Below, piece after piece: positions 6,319 to 13,237 of a stretch of 24,982 nucleotides of DNA; positions within the stretch are counted from its first letter, which is position 1; each line of letters begins with the position of its first letter. Under the pieces are notes generated by a model, which was not told the DNA's origin, made no database searches, and worked only from the letters and a program-made list of their open reading frames with translations. The position numbers and the translations under genes were made by a program. Source of the stretch: a virus; the IMG/VR virus record IMGVR_UViG_3300032677_001281, positions 1 to 24,982 of that record; one strand, given 5' to 3'.

Positions 6319-6665
6319 TTATATTTCCTGGCAAATTCTAAATGCATTTTCATAGCGGCTCCAGACGAAAACTGGGTATCTTTTCTAAACGTGATTCCGT
6401 TTAACATAAATGGTTTTAATACCCTATCACCATTCCACCAACTACGTTGAATCCGAATATAACCTAGGGTTTCTAATTGCTCACGTAATGCCTTAAACTC
6501 TGGCCCATCATCGCTACCGGTCATACTACACTTGCCCTTACCTTTAAGGACTTCAACAAGATCTTCGTCGGTAACAACGTCCTGGTTTAGATAACTATTC
6601 CATTCTTCATAAGTAGCAAGGTGCCATTCGAGAGATTCATCGAGTTCAAACTTCTTTATTGCCAC
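6315..6665 (-). CDS. hypothetical protein with a C-terminal winged-helix-like segment
   Basis: The start is uncertain; a GTG at 6665 after GGGAGGA is the most likely, giving about 116 residues beginning VAIKKFELDESLEWHL. The frame stays open to a TTG at 6692. The protein has an acidic middle (DVVTDEDLVEVLKG), then EFKALREQLETLGYIRIQRSWWNGDRVLKPFMLN, which could be a helix followed by a beta hairpin as in small DNA-binding folds; this is only a shape-based guess. It overlaps the end of the phosphoribosyltransferase gene and is coupled by ATGA to the next small gene. Unknown function. Confidence 0.55.
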   Translation of the reverse strand: MAIKKFELDESLEWHLATYEEWNSYLNQDVVTDEDLVEVLKGKGKCSMTGSDDGPEFKALREQLETLGYIRIQRSWWNGDRVLKPFMLNGITFRKDTQFSSGAAMKMHLEFARKYK

Positions 6666-7246
6666 CACTCCTCCCAAGGAAATACGCACCAAATAGGATC
6701 TTCTAATTTGTTTATGGACATACCCGCATAGTCTACATCCTTAAAGTCACTTGCTTCGTTGTTGATTAGTACAGCAAAGCGTACATTGTTACCAAAAACA
6801 TTTTCCCAGCGTGGATGATTGGGTAAGCAACCGCTACGCCAATCTTCTTTGATCCAATTGAGTGTAGCACCAGTGTCGTTAATATCATCTACAATAAGAA
6901 TATTTTTAGCATATATAGTATAATCAAACGAATTGTCGCCGCCAAGTACACTATTATTAACTGCAATTGGTCCTATTTCACTTGTATATTCTGTTGGAAA
7001 ATATCCGAATGCTTCTTCGGCCATCCATAGATTAGACTCTGGGTTAGCATTATCGTCGCGGAAACTAACTTTAAGGGTTTCCATTGGTACATCTAAATAT
7101 TGACTTAACATATTAGCAGGAATTAGGCCGCCGCGGGTAAGTCCCACAACATAGTCGGGGCGCCATCCATCTCGGGCCATTGCACGAATGATTTCGTGTA
7201 CCCAGCCCTTAATTGTTGCTTCTTTGTAAAATACTTTTCTAGACAT
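6656..7246 (-). CDS. phosphoribosyltransferase (type I PRTase)
   Basis: Type I phosphoribosyltransferases join a base to PRPP, or regulate that chemistry. In this 196-residue protein the PRPP loop is clear: KNILIVDDINDTGATLNW, with the two acidic residues and the TG. The first loop region is YVVGLTRGGLIPANMLSQYL, as in hypoxanthine/xanthine PRTases, followed by DVPMETLKVSFRDD. The C-terminal WCVFPWEEWW also fits xanthine/guanine-type enzymes. Its base is not clear from sequence; purine salvage is most likely. It belongs to the block led by folE, and being near pathway genes for a modified guanine it might handle a purine-like intermediate, which is speculation. Confidence 0.8.
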   Translation of the reverse strand: MSRKVFYKEATIKGWVHEIIRAMARDGWRPDYVVGLTRGGLIPANMLSQYLDVPMETLKVSFRDDNANPESNLWMAEEAFGYFPTEYTSEIGPIAVNNSVLGGDNSFDYTIYAKNILIVDDINDTGATLNWIKEDWRSGCLPNHPRWENVFGNNVRFAVLINNEASDFKDVDYAGMSINKLEDPIWCVFPWEEWWQ

Positions 7247-7562
7247 AATGTTCTGCTTCTTTTAGGTTGTGTGTTTGTATATAATCTATAAATTTTAACA
7301 GGAACATACTTGCGGCGCTTGCATCTGCTCCATCAAACCTTACTAAGGTTAAACCTGTGCCATCTTGCATTTTGTAGCTGGCTTTGGCTTTACCGTATTG
7401 TACTTGATTTGTAAAATGTTCGCGACCACGGCCATCCCACCAGCGTACTCTAGTAGCACTTCCGCCAATCATGTTAAACCACTCGCCCATTTCGTCAGTG
7501 AGTTCGTTGACCATAAAACGGATTTCGTATGCTACCTTGCATCCTGGGGGAAGTTGTTGCAT
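7239..7562 (-). CDS. conserved hypothetical phage protein
   Basis: 107 residues with no recognisable catalytic motif. It looks like a small alpha/beta protein: a strand-rich first half (CKVAYEIRFMVNELTDEMGEWFNMIGG, RVRWWDGRG, HFTNQVQYGKAKASYKMQDG) and a C-terminal helix (AASMFLLKFIDYIQTHN). The WWDGRG and FTNQVQYG segments look like conserved turns. The ATG is coupled to the previous stop (TAATG), and the end overlaps the PRTase gene by 8 nt. Function not known. Confidence 0.55.
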   Translation of the reverse strand: MQQLPPGCKVAYEIRFMVNELTDEMGEWFNMIGGSATRVRWWDGRGREHFTNQVQYGKAKASYKMQDGTGLTLVRFDGADASAASMFLLKFIDYIQTHNLKEAEHYV

Positions 7563-7918
7563 TACTCTGCGTCAGTTAAGGTTAAAACCATTTTAAGTTG
7601 AGCTTGTGCTAGTTCGTACTTGGCAAGTGCATCTGCTACTGTAACATTCTTGGCGGCAAGTTCTTTGATACGAGTTTCTTCGGCCATTTTCTTATGGCAC
7701 CAATCTAGAGCACTAATAGCCGCACCGCTTAAACTAACTTCAGCAGTACTACCAAACGCAAGCCAGTTGCTTCCGTTATAGACTTCACAATGATTGCCAT
7801 TCATGCGAATCATACCAGTTGCTGGGTTACCACTCGGATCAGGATAAACGTATGGAGTATTGTTGTGTCCGCTGACATGTAGATATCCTGAGGTGTTAGA
7901 ATAGATATTATTAATCAT
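7562..7918 (-). CDS. phage protein with fibre-like N-terminus and helical C-terminus
   Basis: The first ~55 residues (SGYLHVSGHNNTPYVYPD, then GMIRMNGNHCEVYNGSNWLAF) have the 'G-x-x-R-x-N-x-x-x-x-E-V-Y-N/D-G-x-x-W' pattern common in phage tail or fibre-associated proteins. The second half (ALDWCHKKMAEETRIKELAAK then VADALAKYELAQAQLKMVLTL) is helical and probably coiled. I remember similar two-part proteins in marine T4-like phages, without known role. Coupling by ATGA to its upstream membrane protein suggests they are expressed together. Confidence 0.6.
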   Translation of the reverse strand: MINNIYSNTSGYLHVSGHNNTPYVYPDPSGNPATGMIRMNGNHCEVYNGSNWLAFGSTAEVSLSGAAISALDWCHKKMAEETRIKELAAKNVTVADALAKYELAQAQLKMVLTLTDAE

Positions 7919-8142
7919 TTTTCAACCTTGGTTAAACGTAGGCTAACATCTCTGCCTTCGGTAATAATACGATTTTCAAGTTGCAATATTTTGTGATTTA
8001 GTCTAACGATGCGAACATGAGCATATACCAATGCAGCAACTACTAAGCTAAATGTTAAACCCCACCCAGCAACAATACCGATGACCCAAGACCATAATCC
8101 ATTGACTTCTCCAACGACAGTTTGCAACGATTCGACTATCAT
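7915..8142 (-). CDS. small membrane protein with coiled-coil tail (75 aa)
   Basis: A single hydrophobic helix over about residues 17-43 (LWSWVIGIVAGWGLTFSLVVAALVYAHV) is followed by a basic then heptad-like segment (RIVRLNHKILQLENRIITEG, then RDVSLRLTKVEK). This is a typical type of small phage inner-membrane protein; spanin, pinholin or superinfection-exclusion roles are possible but not shown. ATGA junctions on both sides. Confidence 0.6.
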   Translation of the reverse strand: MIVESLQTVVGEVNGLWSWVIGIVAGWGLTFSLVVAALVYAHVRIVRLNHKILQLENRIITEGRDVSLRLTKVEK

Positions 8143-8468
8143 GCTTTTAACTTGCTCATAGTAATAATTTTGCCTAACTCACGATCAAAGTCTGCACCAT
8201 CGGGGATAATATACAGCTCGCCATTGCTATATTCTTGCAGATTCATCTGAACAATAGTACCACCATTGGCTGGGGTAATTTTAATAGTCATTGTTTGACT
8301 GGACTGTGGCGTTTGTGCAACCCCATATCCAGCTGGATTAATATTAATAGTTCCTTGACTGCCGCCTAAGGTGTATGACATGGGTTTTTTATCTTTCTCT
8401 ATTGTAATTCTACCTGCTGCTAACCAGTTTAATATGCTGATGCGGAAGTTCTTGAACCAGAAGCTCAT
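8139..8468 (-). CDS. small phage protein, paralogue of the next upstream gene
   Basis: 109 residues. The N-terminus is amphipathic and basic (MSFWFKNFRISILNWLAAGR), followed by a Gly/Gln-rich linker. The C-terminal ~50 residues TIKITPANGGTIVQMNLQEY … YIIPDGADFDRELGKIITMS align with those of the neighbour at 8465-8728 (NVMPAQGGTVVQIRSYDRR … HVIPDGEDIATRIGHIVSME). The shared domain has a beta-rich PAxGGTxVQ segment and an IPDGxD…GxIxxM ending. Unknown function, probably a common phage accessory domain. Confidence 0.6.
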   Translation of the reverse strand: MSFWFKNFRISILNWLAAGRITIEKDKKPMSYTLGGSQGTININPAGYGVAQTPQSSQTMTIKITPANGGTIVQMNLQEYSNGELYIIPDGADFDRELGKIITMSKLKA

Positions 8469-8728
8469 GAACGCAATAATTCCATGCTAACAATATGTCC
8501 GATGCGTGTTGCAATATCTTCGCCGTCGGGGATAACATGTGTGATGCTATTATTACGATCTGTTCGACGATCGTAGCTACGAATCTGCACTACAGTTCCG
8601 CCTTGTGCCGGCATAACATTAAAGGATAGTCCTTCTACATCAACTGATCTTGCACCTACAGCTACATCCTGTGCTACAGACCAGTCATCTCTAACCCACT
8701 TAACAACAATTCTCTTTAGCCATTTCAT
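8465..8728 (-). CDS. small phage protein, paralogue of the next downstream gene
   Basis: 87 residues starting MKWLKRIVVKWVRDDW, an amphipathic, basic helix that may sit on a membrane or nucleic acid. The rest matches the domain of the 8139-8468 product: PAQGGTVVQIRSYDRRTDRN and THVIPDGEDIATRIGHIVSM. Adjacent position and shared order of motifs point to a tandem duplication. It directly follows folE, with an ATGA overlap. Function unknown. Confidence 0.6.
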   Translation of the reverse strand: MKWLKRIVVKWVRDDWSVAQDVAVGARSVDVEGLSFNVMPAQGGTVVQIRSYDRRTDRNNSITHVIPDGEDIATRIGHIVSMELLRS

Positions 8729-9417
8729 CGTGCATAACCTTGTTGTAATTTGATATTATCAAAAAACTCTTTTTTAGTATTCATGTCAATTTGGAATGCA
8801 CCTGTTAATACGGTAGTTTGAGTCAATGAGCTACCTGCCATAATACCACGATTTTCGCAACATCCGTGTGTGGCCTGAATATAAACTGCAATATTTTTAC
8901 TACCAGTTGCTAAGCCGATCTCACGTGCTATGTCGTTGCACAGTTCTTCTTGTAGTGTGCCGCGACGAGCACACCACTGAGCAATCCTAGTATACTTACT
9001 AAGACCAATAAGCCTATTGGCGGCAATAATCCCAATGTAAGCCACTCCCACAACTGGCTGATGATGATGACTACACATAGAGCGCAATTCACTCCGTACA
9101 ACCAACATGCCTTTATATCCATCATCTACCTCGTTGGGAAAACTTGTTGCATCTGGTGCAGATTCATATCTACCTGCCATAATTTCATTGTAGTACATCT
9201 TGGCCAAGCGTTTAGCTGTACCTTGACTATTGGGATCGTTTTCACGATCAATTAGTAGCGTATCTAATACCTGCTCAAAAGCCACAGTGGCTTCCTTGAT
9301 TAGTTCTGCTTTTACTTCTTCTGTTACGTATTCACTGATGTTATCACCAGCCCAAAAGCGTTTCTTATCCGCTTTCATTTTTTCACGTAATACTTGTGCT
9401 AAGTTTTTTTCTGACAT
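8725..9417 (-). CDS. folE: GTP cyclohydrolase I (FolE)
   Basis: FolE opens GTP to 7,8-dihydroneopterin triphosphate, the first step of both folate and 7-deazaguanine synthesis. The 230-residue protein has the zinc site C115-S-H-H118 (MCSHHHQPVVGVAYIG) and C186 in ATHGCCENRG, plus the signature RLIGLSKYTRIAQWCARR and TLQEELCNDIAREI. Length and order fit the usual enzyme, with a slightly long helical N-terminus. AGGAAA precedes the ATG, and a near-consensus promoter lies 40 bp upstream. With queD, queE and a dpdA-like gene in the same window, its most likely role is to feed phage DNA modification rather than folate. Confidence 0.92.
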   Translation of the reverse strand: MSEKNLAQVLREKMKADKKRFWAGDNISEYVTEEVKAELIKEATVAFEQVLDTLLIDRENDPNSQGTAKRLAKMYYNEIMAGRYESAPDATSFPNEVDDGYKGMLVVRSELRSMCSHHHQPVVGVAYIGIIAANRLIGLSKYTRIAQWCARRGTLQEELCNDIAREIGLATGSKNIAVYIQATHGCCENRGIMAGSSLTQTTVLTGAFQIDMNTKKEFFDNIKLQQGYAR

Positions 9418-9456
9418 TGTTTTCCTATTTTCTGTCGTGGATGACTTTATTCAGTT

Positions 9457-9485
9457 ATTGTATAGTATTTAGACCTAGGAGTCAA
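9457..9485 (-). promoter_or_regulatory. strong sigma70-type promoter for the folE block
   Basis: TTGACT (9480-9485), 17 nt, TACAAT (9457-9462) on the minus strand; the same two hexamers and spacing recur ahead of the clamp gene. Both copies also share TCTAAATA inside the spacer. RNA should begin near 9450, leaving a leader of about 33 nt with AGGAAA before folE. Confidence 0.75.
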
Positions 9486-9494
9486 TACATTTAG

Positions 9495-9502
9495 AATAAA
9501 TA
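9495..9502 (+). promoter_or_regulatory. possible T4-type late promoter for the ANL gene
   Basis: AATAAATA lies nine bases ahead of the ATG at 9511, in the only non-coding stretch before the plus-strand gene. It matches NATAAATA, but RNA would start only a few bases before the ATG and no Shine-Dalgarno is visible. A weak alternative is a TAGAAT -10 at 9492-9497. The evidence is thin. Confidence 0.3.
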
Positions 9503-9510
9503 CATGTTCA

Positions 9511-10596
9511 ATGAAACGTGCCGTTCTGTGTGTATCTAATCCACAAGATTATATTCCTAAATTAAACAACTATAGCATTATGGTAATTAATCCTAATGCC
9601 ACTCCTGCACGAAATCAATACCTATTAGCCAATTCGGACTGGAGTTTACTAATAACAGACACTGAAGAAAAACATAGAGATGGTGCCGACTATCCAAACG
9701 AGCGTGTACTTTGGTACACCAGTGGAACCACTGGCGACAGTAAGTTCTGTAGTTTTAGTCAAGACCAACTGGACAGCATGGCCAAGACTATTTGTAATGC
9801 TTATGATATTACAGCCAATGATAGGTATGTGAGTGTTATGAGTTTATGGCATGCACATGGTCAGGGATTTTATTGGGCAACACAATTGGCTGGATGTGAA
9901 ACTCACTATTTGCCGGTTAAGGAAATTAGACATCTACCCAAATATAGTCCAACTTTTATTACAGCTATCCCAGACTTACTCAGAGTTATTGGTGAACTTG
10001 AATTTAATACCAATTTAAGATTTATTCGTGGTGCTAGTGCCCCTTTGCCGGATCTACTATACAAGGGTCTGCAGAATAAATTCAATATTCCTATAATAGA
10101 AGCATTTGGAATGACCGAAGCATTTAGTCATTGCTTTAGTAATCCGTTACATGGCAAACAACGTATAGGTACTGTGGGATTACCAGATGGTATTGATGCA
10201 CGTATCATTAATGGCCATTTAGAAATTTGTGGAGCTAATATTGCAACCCCCGGATGGTTTGATACCGGAGACCTATCCGAACAAGATGACCAAGGTTACT
10301 ACAAAATATTAGGACGTCACCGCGATCAAATCAATATCAAAGGTGTTAAATTAAATCCATTGAGTCTAGAAAAACAATTACTTGAATCTGTTGATGGCAT
10401 GCAGGAATGTGCGGTATTTGGAACTGACAATGTTAACTGTGTATATGTAGGCAATTGTGATAAAGACACTATTATTAGTTTCTTATTATCATTGGGTAGT
10501 CATTGCAGACCAAGTATTTTAGAATCTGTAGAACTAATACCGTTAAACCCGGCGGGTAAGGTTTCCCGTAGTTTGCTCAATTCGTTGTATTACTAA
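9511..10596 (+). CDS. ANL-superfamily adenylating enzyme (acyl-CoA synthetase-like), compact
   Basis: ANL enzymes activate a carboxylic acid as its acyl-AMP and usually pass it to CoA or a carrier protein. All core motifs are present in 361 residues: A3 YTSGTTGDSK (69-78), A5 FGMTEA (199-204), A7 WFDTGDL (249-255), A8 GRHRDQINIKGVKLNP (268-283) and A10 NPAGKVSR with the catalytic Lys350. Usual members have 500 or more residues; here most of the N-terminal subdomain is missing, as in compact ligases. No carrier domain is attached. It is the only plus-strand gene, and its last 54 bases overlap the end of the SGNH-like gene on the other strand. The acid is unknown. GalE, DegT-like and SGNH-like neighbours suggest sugar acylation or a similar job. 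Confidence 0.85.
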   Translation: MKRAVLCVSNPQDYIPKLNNYSIMVINPNATPARNQYLLANSDWSLLITDTEEKHRDGADYPNERVLWYTSGTTGDSKFCSFSQDQLDSMAKTICNAYDITANDRYVSVMSLWHAHGQGFYWATQLAGCETHYLPVKEIRHLPKYSPTFITAIPDLLRVIGELEFNTNLRFIRGASAPLPDLLYKGLQNKFNIPIIEAFGMTEAFSHCFSNPLHGKQRIGTVGLPDGIDARIINGHLEICGANIATPGWFDTGDLSEQDDQGYYKILGRHRDQINIKGVKLNPLSLEKQLLESVDGMQECAVFGTDNVNCVYVGNCDKDTIISFLLSLGSHCRPSILESVELIPLNPAGKVSRSLLNSLYY

Positions 10597-11256
10597 ATCG
10601 GCATAATTCTTGTAGGCGTCAATAGTGGGATGATTGGAATCATTATCCCACCATTGGTTATTAATGGCTATAGTATGCAAGTGTTCTTCGTGAACTTGAG
10701 TCCAGTCGATCATCTCAAATAATTTTGGAAATCGTTGCCGACCTGCAAATGGATGATAGTTCATGAAAAGGTACGGAATATTTAAAGTTTTTAACGTATT
10801 CTGTAAAGAAATAATTTTAATCAAGCTAGAAAAGACTTGTTGTCGATTGTTGGTAAATCTATAATAACCATCAAACAATTCCTTTACATTTGATTCAGCA
10901 TTACCGGCATTAGTACCACGTGATGATACGCCAAATACCCAGTCTTTTTGTATATACTCAAATTCTGTAGTAGTGCGATCTCGTAGCATCTCTGGGCAAA
11001 AAGATGTATAGTATGTATTATTAAAATCACTAGGATCGTGTATTTTAAAATCCATTCTCATAAAATCCGCCCACATAATTAATACTAAATCATATTGCCT
11101 CTCGCTTAGTTCTGCAATAGTGGATTCTGAAATATACGTATTTCCGGCACCGGCAAGAGATAGATTAATTAACTCGCAGTCTAGTTGGGATTGTATATGT
11201 ACCGGCCAACTAATCCCACTGCTACTAACACTACTTCCATTGACTAAAATTCTCAT
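10543..11256 (-). CDS. SGNH-hydrolase-like protein (second copy type)
   Basis: 237 residues beginning MRILVNGSSVSSSGISW, with NGSSVS in place of the GDSHS of the other SGNH-like protein. Block II-like NLSLAGAGNTYISES, a strand YDLVLIMWADFMRMDF and the C-terminal DSNHPTIDAYKNYADLVIQRI (Asp and His of the triad) support the fold. The first block has Ser where an Asp usually stands, so activity is less certain. Its ATG overlaps the aminotransferase-like gene end, and its own end overlaps the convergent ANL gene by 54 bp. A role in removing or transferring acyl groups would match the ANL neighbour; that is inference. Confidence 0.6.
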   Translation of the reverse strand: MRILVNGSSVSSSGISWPVHIQSQLDCELINLSLAGAGNTYISESTIAELSERQYDLVLIMWADFMRMDFKIHDPSDFNNTYYTSFCPEMLRDRTTTEFEYIQKDWVFGVSSRGTNAGNAESNVKELFDGYYRFTNNRQQVFSSLIKIISLQNTLKTLNIPYLFMNYHPFAGRQRFPKLFEMIDWTQVHEEHLHTIAINNQWWDNDSNHPTIDAYKNYADLVIQRIEQTTGNLTRRV

Positions 11257-11840
11257 TGAAAATTTATCTTTCGCAAATCAGGATACTGATAATGTTGAGT
11301 CTCCTGATTTGCATAAGGTAATTGAACTACTCCATCTCGGCAAAGTTCTAAAGTAGGGCAGTAGTGATATCCTTGTTTAAATGTTAATTGATTCTCCCAA
11401 GGGCTAATACGTAGATCTCTACCATCGCTACGCCAACAGCTTAAAGTTTCGTACACATTTAGACTATCTGTTAAGATAGCGCCACCCTTGCCTAGTTCAA
11501 GTGGCTTGCCGTGACCAAAACTTAAACATTGTAATTGATTACGTCGATACATGCCCTGACGTAATAAGCGGGCACTATCCCAGATACGTGTATCCTCAAA
11601 TTGATATTCACCAATCCAAGTTTGTTCTGACTCATTGAGATAATAGTACCCGATATCGAGTTGATTTAACAACTGTGGAATACTCAGATATGTATACGGA
11701 GTAAGACCGAGAATTTCTACTTCATCGTACCGTAGACAAAGTTCTAGTGCATGTGTACACCCATCTGTTACTACCGCGTAAGGCGCACCTGTGAACTTGG
11801 CCAATGCAGATTCAAAGTCAAATAGTGTTTGAAAGCTCAT
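11253..11840 (-). CDS. short DegT/DnrJ/EryC1/StrS aminotransferase-like protein
   Basis: This family makes amino sugars by PLP-dependent transamination of keto sugars. The start matches it well: FESALAKFTGAPYAVVTDGCTHALELCLR. IWDSARLLRQG holds the Asp88 that would contact the PLP ring, and LSFGHGKPLELGKGGAILTD holds Lys112, the likely PLP lysine. The protein is only 195 residues, about half the normal length: the C-terminal domain that closes the active site is absent, with a short ending YCPTLELCRDGVVQLPY. It may be a natural minimal form seen in phages, or have lost activity. It lies between galE and an SGNH-like gene, both coupled by ATGA. Confidence 0.75.
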   Translation of the reverse strand: MSFQTLFDFESALAKFTGAPYAVVTDGCTHALELCLRYDEVEILGLTPYTYLSIPQLLNQLDIGYYYLNESEQTWIGEYQFEDTRIWDSARLLRQGMYRRNQLQCLSFGHGKPLELGKGGAILTDSLNVYETLSCWRSDGRDLRISPWENQLTFKQGYHYCPTLELCRDGVVQLPYANQETQHYQYPDLRKINFQ

Positions 11841-12823
11841 TGACTACTATACCACTTGTAAGCCGTATCGATAATGGTGGCAATGTCGCTGTATTTAGGT
11901 TCCCATTTTAGCTTTAGTCTTGCTTCTGTAGCATCAGCAACCAGCTCTGCAGGGTCGCCCCACCGTACTGGGCCATAATTTACAAATGACAATCCGTAGT
12001 GTTCCATTACATAATCGACAATTTGTTTATTGCTAACACCTGTGTTAGTACCAAGATTGAATATACTAGCACCTACATTGGGTGTTCCGTCTAGCCATGC
12101 CGGCAAAATATAATCAACTGCCTTAAGATGTGCTTGTGCAATATCCCAAACGTGAACATAGTCGCGAATACAAGTACCATCCGGAGTTGAAAAGTCTCCA
12201 CCGTTAATGGTGAATGCTCGACCTGCTATGCTGGCTTCCAGTACACGGGCAACAATGTGAGTAGCATCTGGCTCCTGCCCTAGATCTGTTGTAATGGGCA
12301 TGGCACCTGCGGCATTAAAGTAACGAAAGCACACACTAGGTAGCGCATACGCACCCCAAAAATCCTTGAGTATTTCTTCTGTCATTGCTTTGGTATTGCC
12401 GTAAGGGCTAATAGGATTCTTCCTAGTGTGCTCTGTAATTGGTAACTTGTCCGGCTGTCCATACACACTAGCACTTGAACTAAACATGATCAAGGGCTTT
12501 TTCTTAAAATCCTTAACCCAGTTTAACATACGAATAGTTTTACTAATGTTATTATTGTAATACTCGCCGGGATTGGTCATACTAGGACCGACTAAACTAG
12601 TGCCAGCACAATGTACAATAACATCGGGATTAAGATCTAATATAGTAGCAAGTGCATCATCGTCAGCAAAGTCGCTGATGTAAAATCCATCTATATCTTT
12701 AAGTGTATGCTCACGCTTGACTCGATCGATAATGAATACCTCATCACCGTTCTGTTTAAATGCTCGTGCAACGTGACTACCGATATAGCCACATCCGCCA
12801 GTTACAACAATTCGTTTGCTCAT
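11837..12823 (-). CDS. galE: UDP-glucose 4-epimerase (GalE-like, extended SDR)
   Basis: The 328-residue protein has the NAD-binding TGGCGYIGSH at 8-17, a D33 at the end of the second strand, SSSASVYG (catalytic Ser region, 115-122), and YGNTK (Y141, K145). CFRYFNAAGA, CIRDYVHVWDIAQAH and INGGDFSTPDGTCIRD are GalE hallmarks, so the likely reaction is interconversion of UDP-glucose and UDP-galactose or their N-acetyl forms. Length is normal. It is preceded by a small lysine-rich gene and followed by a DegT-like gene, both coupled. In a phage it would supply a sugar nucleotide for glycosylation, perhaps by the GT-B enzyme at 14980-16173. Confidence 0.9.
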   Translation of the reverse strand: MSKRIVVTGGCGYIGSHVARAFKQNGDEVFIIDRVKREHTLKDIDGFYISDFADDDALATILDLNPDVIVHCAGTSLVGPSMTNPGEYYNNNISKTIRMLNWVKDFKKKPLIMFSSSASVYGQPDKLPITEHTRKNPISPYGNTKAMTEEILKDFWGAYALPSVCFRYFNAAGAMPITTDLGQEPDATHIVARVLEASIAGRAFTINGGDFSTPDGTCIRDYVHVWDIAQAHLKAVDYILPAWLDGTPNVGASIFNLGTNTGVSNKQIVDYVMEHYGLSFVNYGPVRWGDPAELVADATEARLKLKWEPKYSDIATIIDTAYKWYSSQ

Positions 12824-13044
12824 TCTTTCGCTTTTTTAGTACGAACTGTTTTAGCTTTTGTTGCTGGTTTTTTTTCTGTTGTAGTTGCAAACATAGCCAA
12901 CGCTTCCATAACGTCTGCACGTAGTTTATCGTCGTCTACTACAAAGTCTACCTTACCGTTAGGATATTGAGTACGTACACTATGGCTACCGACAGTAACA
13001 ATAGGTTCTACTTCTTTACTTTTTGCTGGTTTTTTGGTTGCCAT
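12820..13044 (-). CDS. small basic-tailed protein (MATKKP start)
   Basis: 74 residues with a basic N-terminus (MATKKPAKSKE), a middle beta-like region (VGSHSVRTQYPNGKVDFVVDDDKLRADVMEALAMF) and a lysine-rich C-terminus (TEKKPATKAKTVRTKKAKE). It starts like the repeat protein at 2818-3297, which suggests the same translation start sequence or a shared tail element. GGACA precedes the ATG. The first 29 bases are also used, in another frame, by the end of the upstream membrane protein. Nucleic-acid binding is possible from composition alone. Confidence 0.6.
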   Translation of the reverse strand: MATKKPAKSKEVEPIVTVGSHSVRTQYPNGKVDFVVDDDKLRADVMEALAMFATTTEKKPATKAKTVRTKKAKE

Positions 13045-13237
13045 TTTTTGTCCTTAGTTCTTTGTTTTCTTCTACTAACTCACGAGTCAGTTTTTTATAG
13101 TATACTATATCTGTTCGCATTGCGTCAAGATCTGCCTTGGTATGTTCGTAGTCTTTGGGCTGTCGATCATCTTTAGCACTGACCCGACCGCAAACAAATC
13201 CAAAGAACAATGCAAGCATAAACATTACAATACTCAT
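13016..13237 (-). CDS. small membrane-anchored coiled-coil protein
   Basis: The start at 13237 (MSIVMFMLALFFGFVCGRVSA) is fixed by an ATGA overlap with the CDGSH gene, giving 73 residues. One N-terminal membrane helix is followed by a charged, heptad-like segment (LDAMRTDIVYYKKLTRELVEENKELRTK). The plan, and the GRxSA motif after the helix, are shared with the protein at 14497-14742. It resembles an inner-membrane spanin in layout, but there is no partner lipoprotein next to it, so the role is open. Its last 29 bases overlap the next gene. Confidence 0.6.
   Translation of the reverse strand: MSIVMFMLALFFGFVCGRVSAKDDRQPKDYEHTKADLDAMRTDIVYYKKLTRELVEENKELRTKNGNQKTSKK
13099..13128 (-). promoter_or_regulatory. 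possible internal promoter ahead of the galE group
   Basis: TTGACG (13123-13128) and TATACT (13099-13104) are 18 nt apart on the minus strand, inside the membrane-protein gene. RNA would start near 13092, about 48 nt before the MATKKP gene that precedes galE. Coding constraint could produce this by chance. Confidence 0.4.

Noticed and set aside
8928-9125. Hydrophobic frame inside folE
   Set aside because: It overlaps the zinc-site coding region of folE and is a shadow frame.
10549-10570. GC-rich hairpin (CCCGGCGGG region) as a terminator
   Set aside because: The stem is short, lies in two coding ends and has no T tract on either strand.
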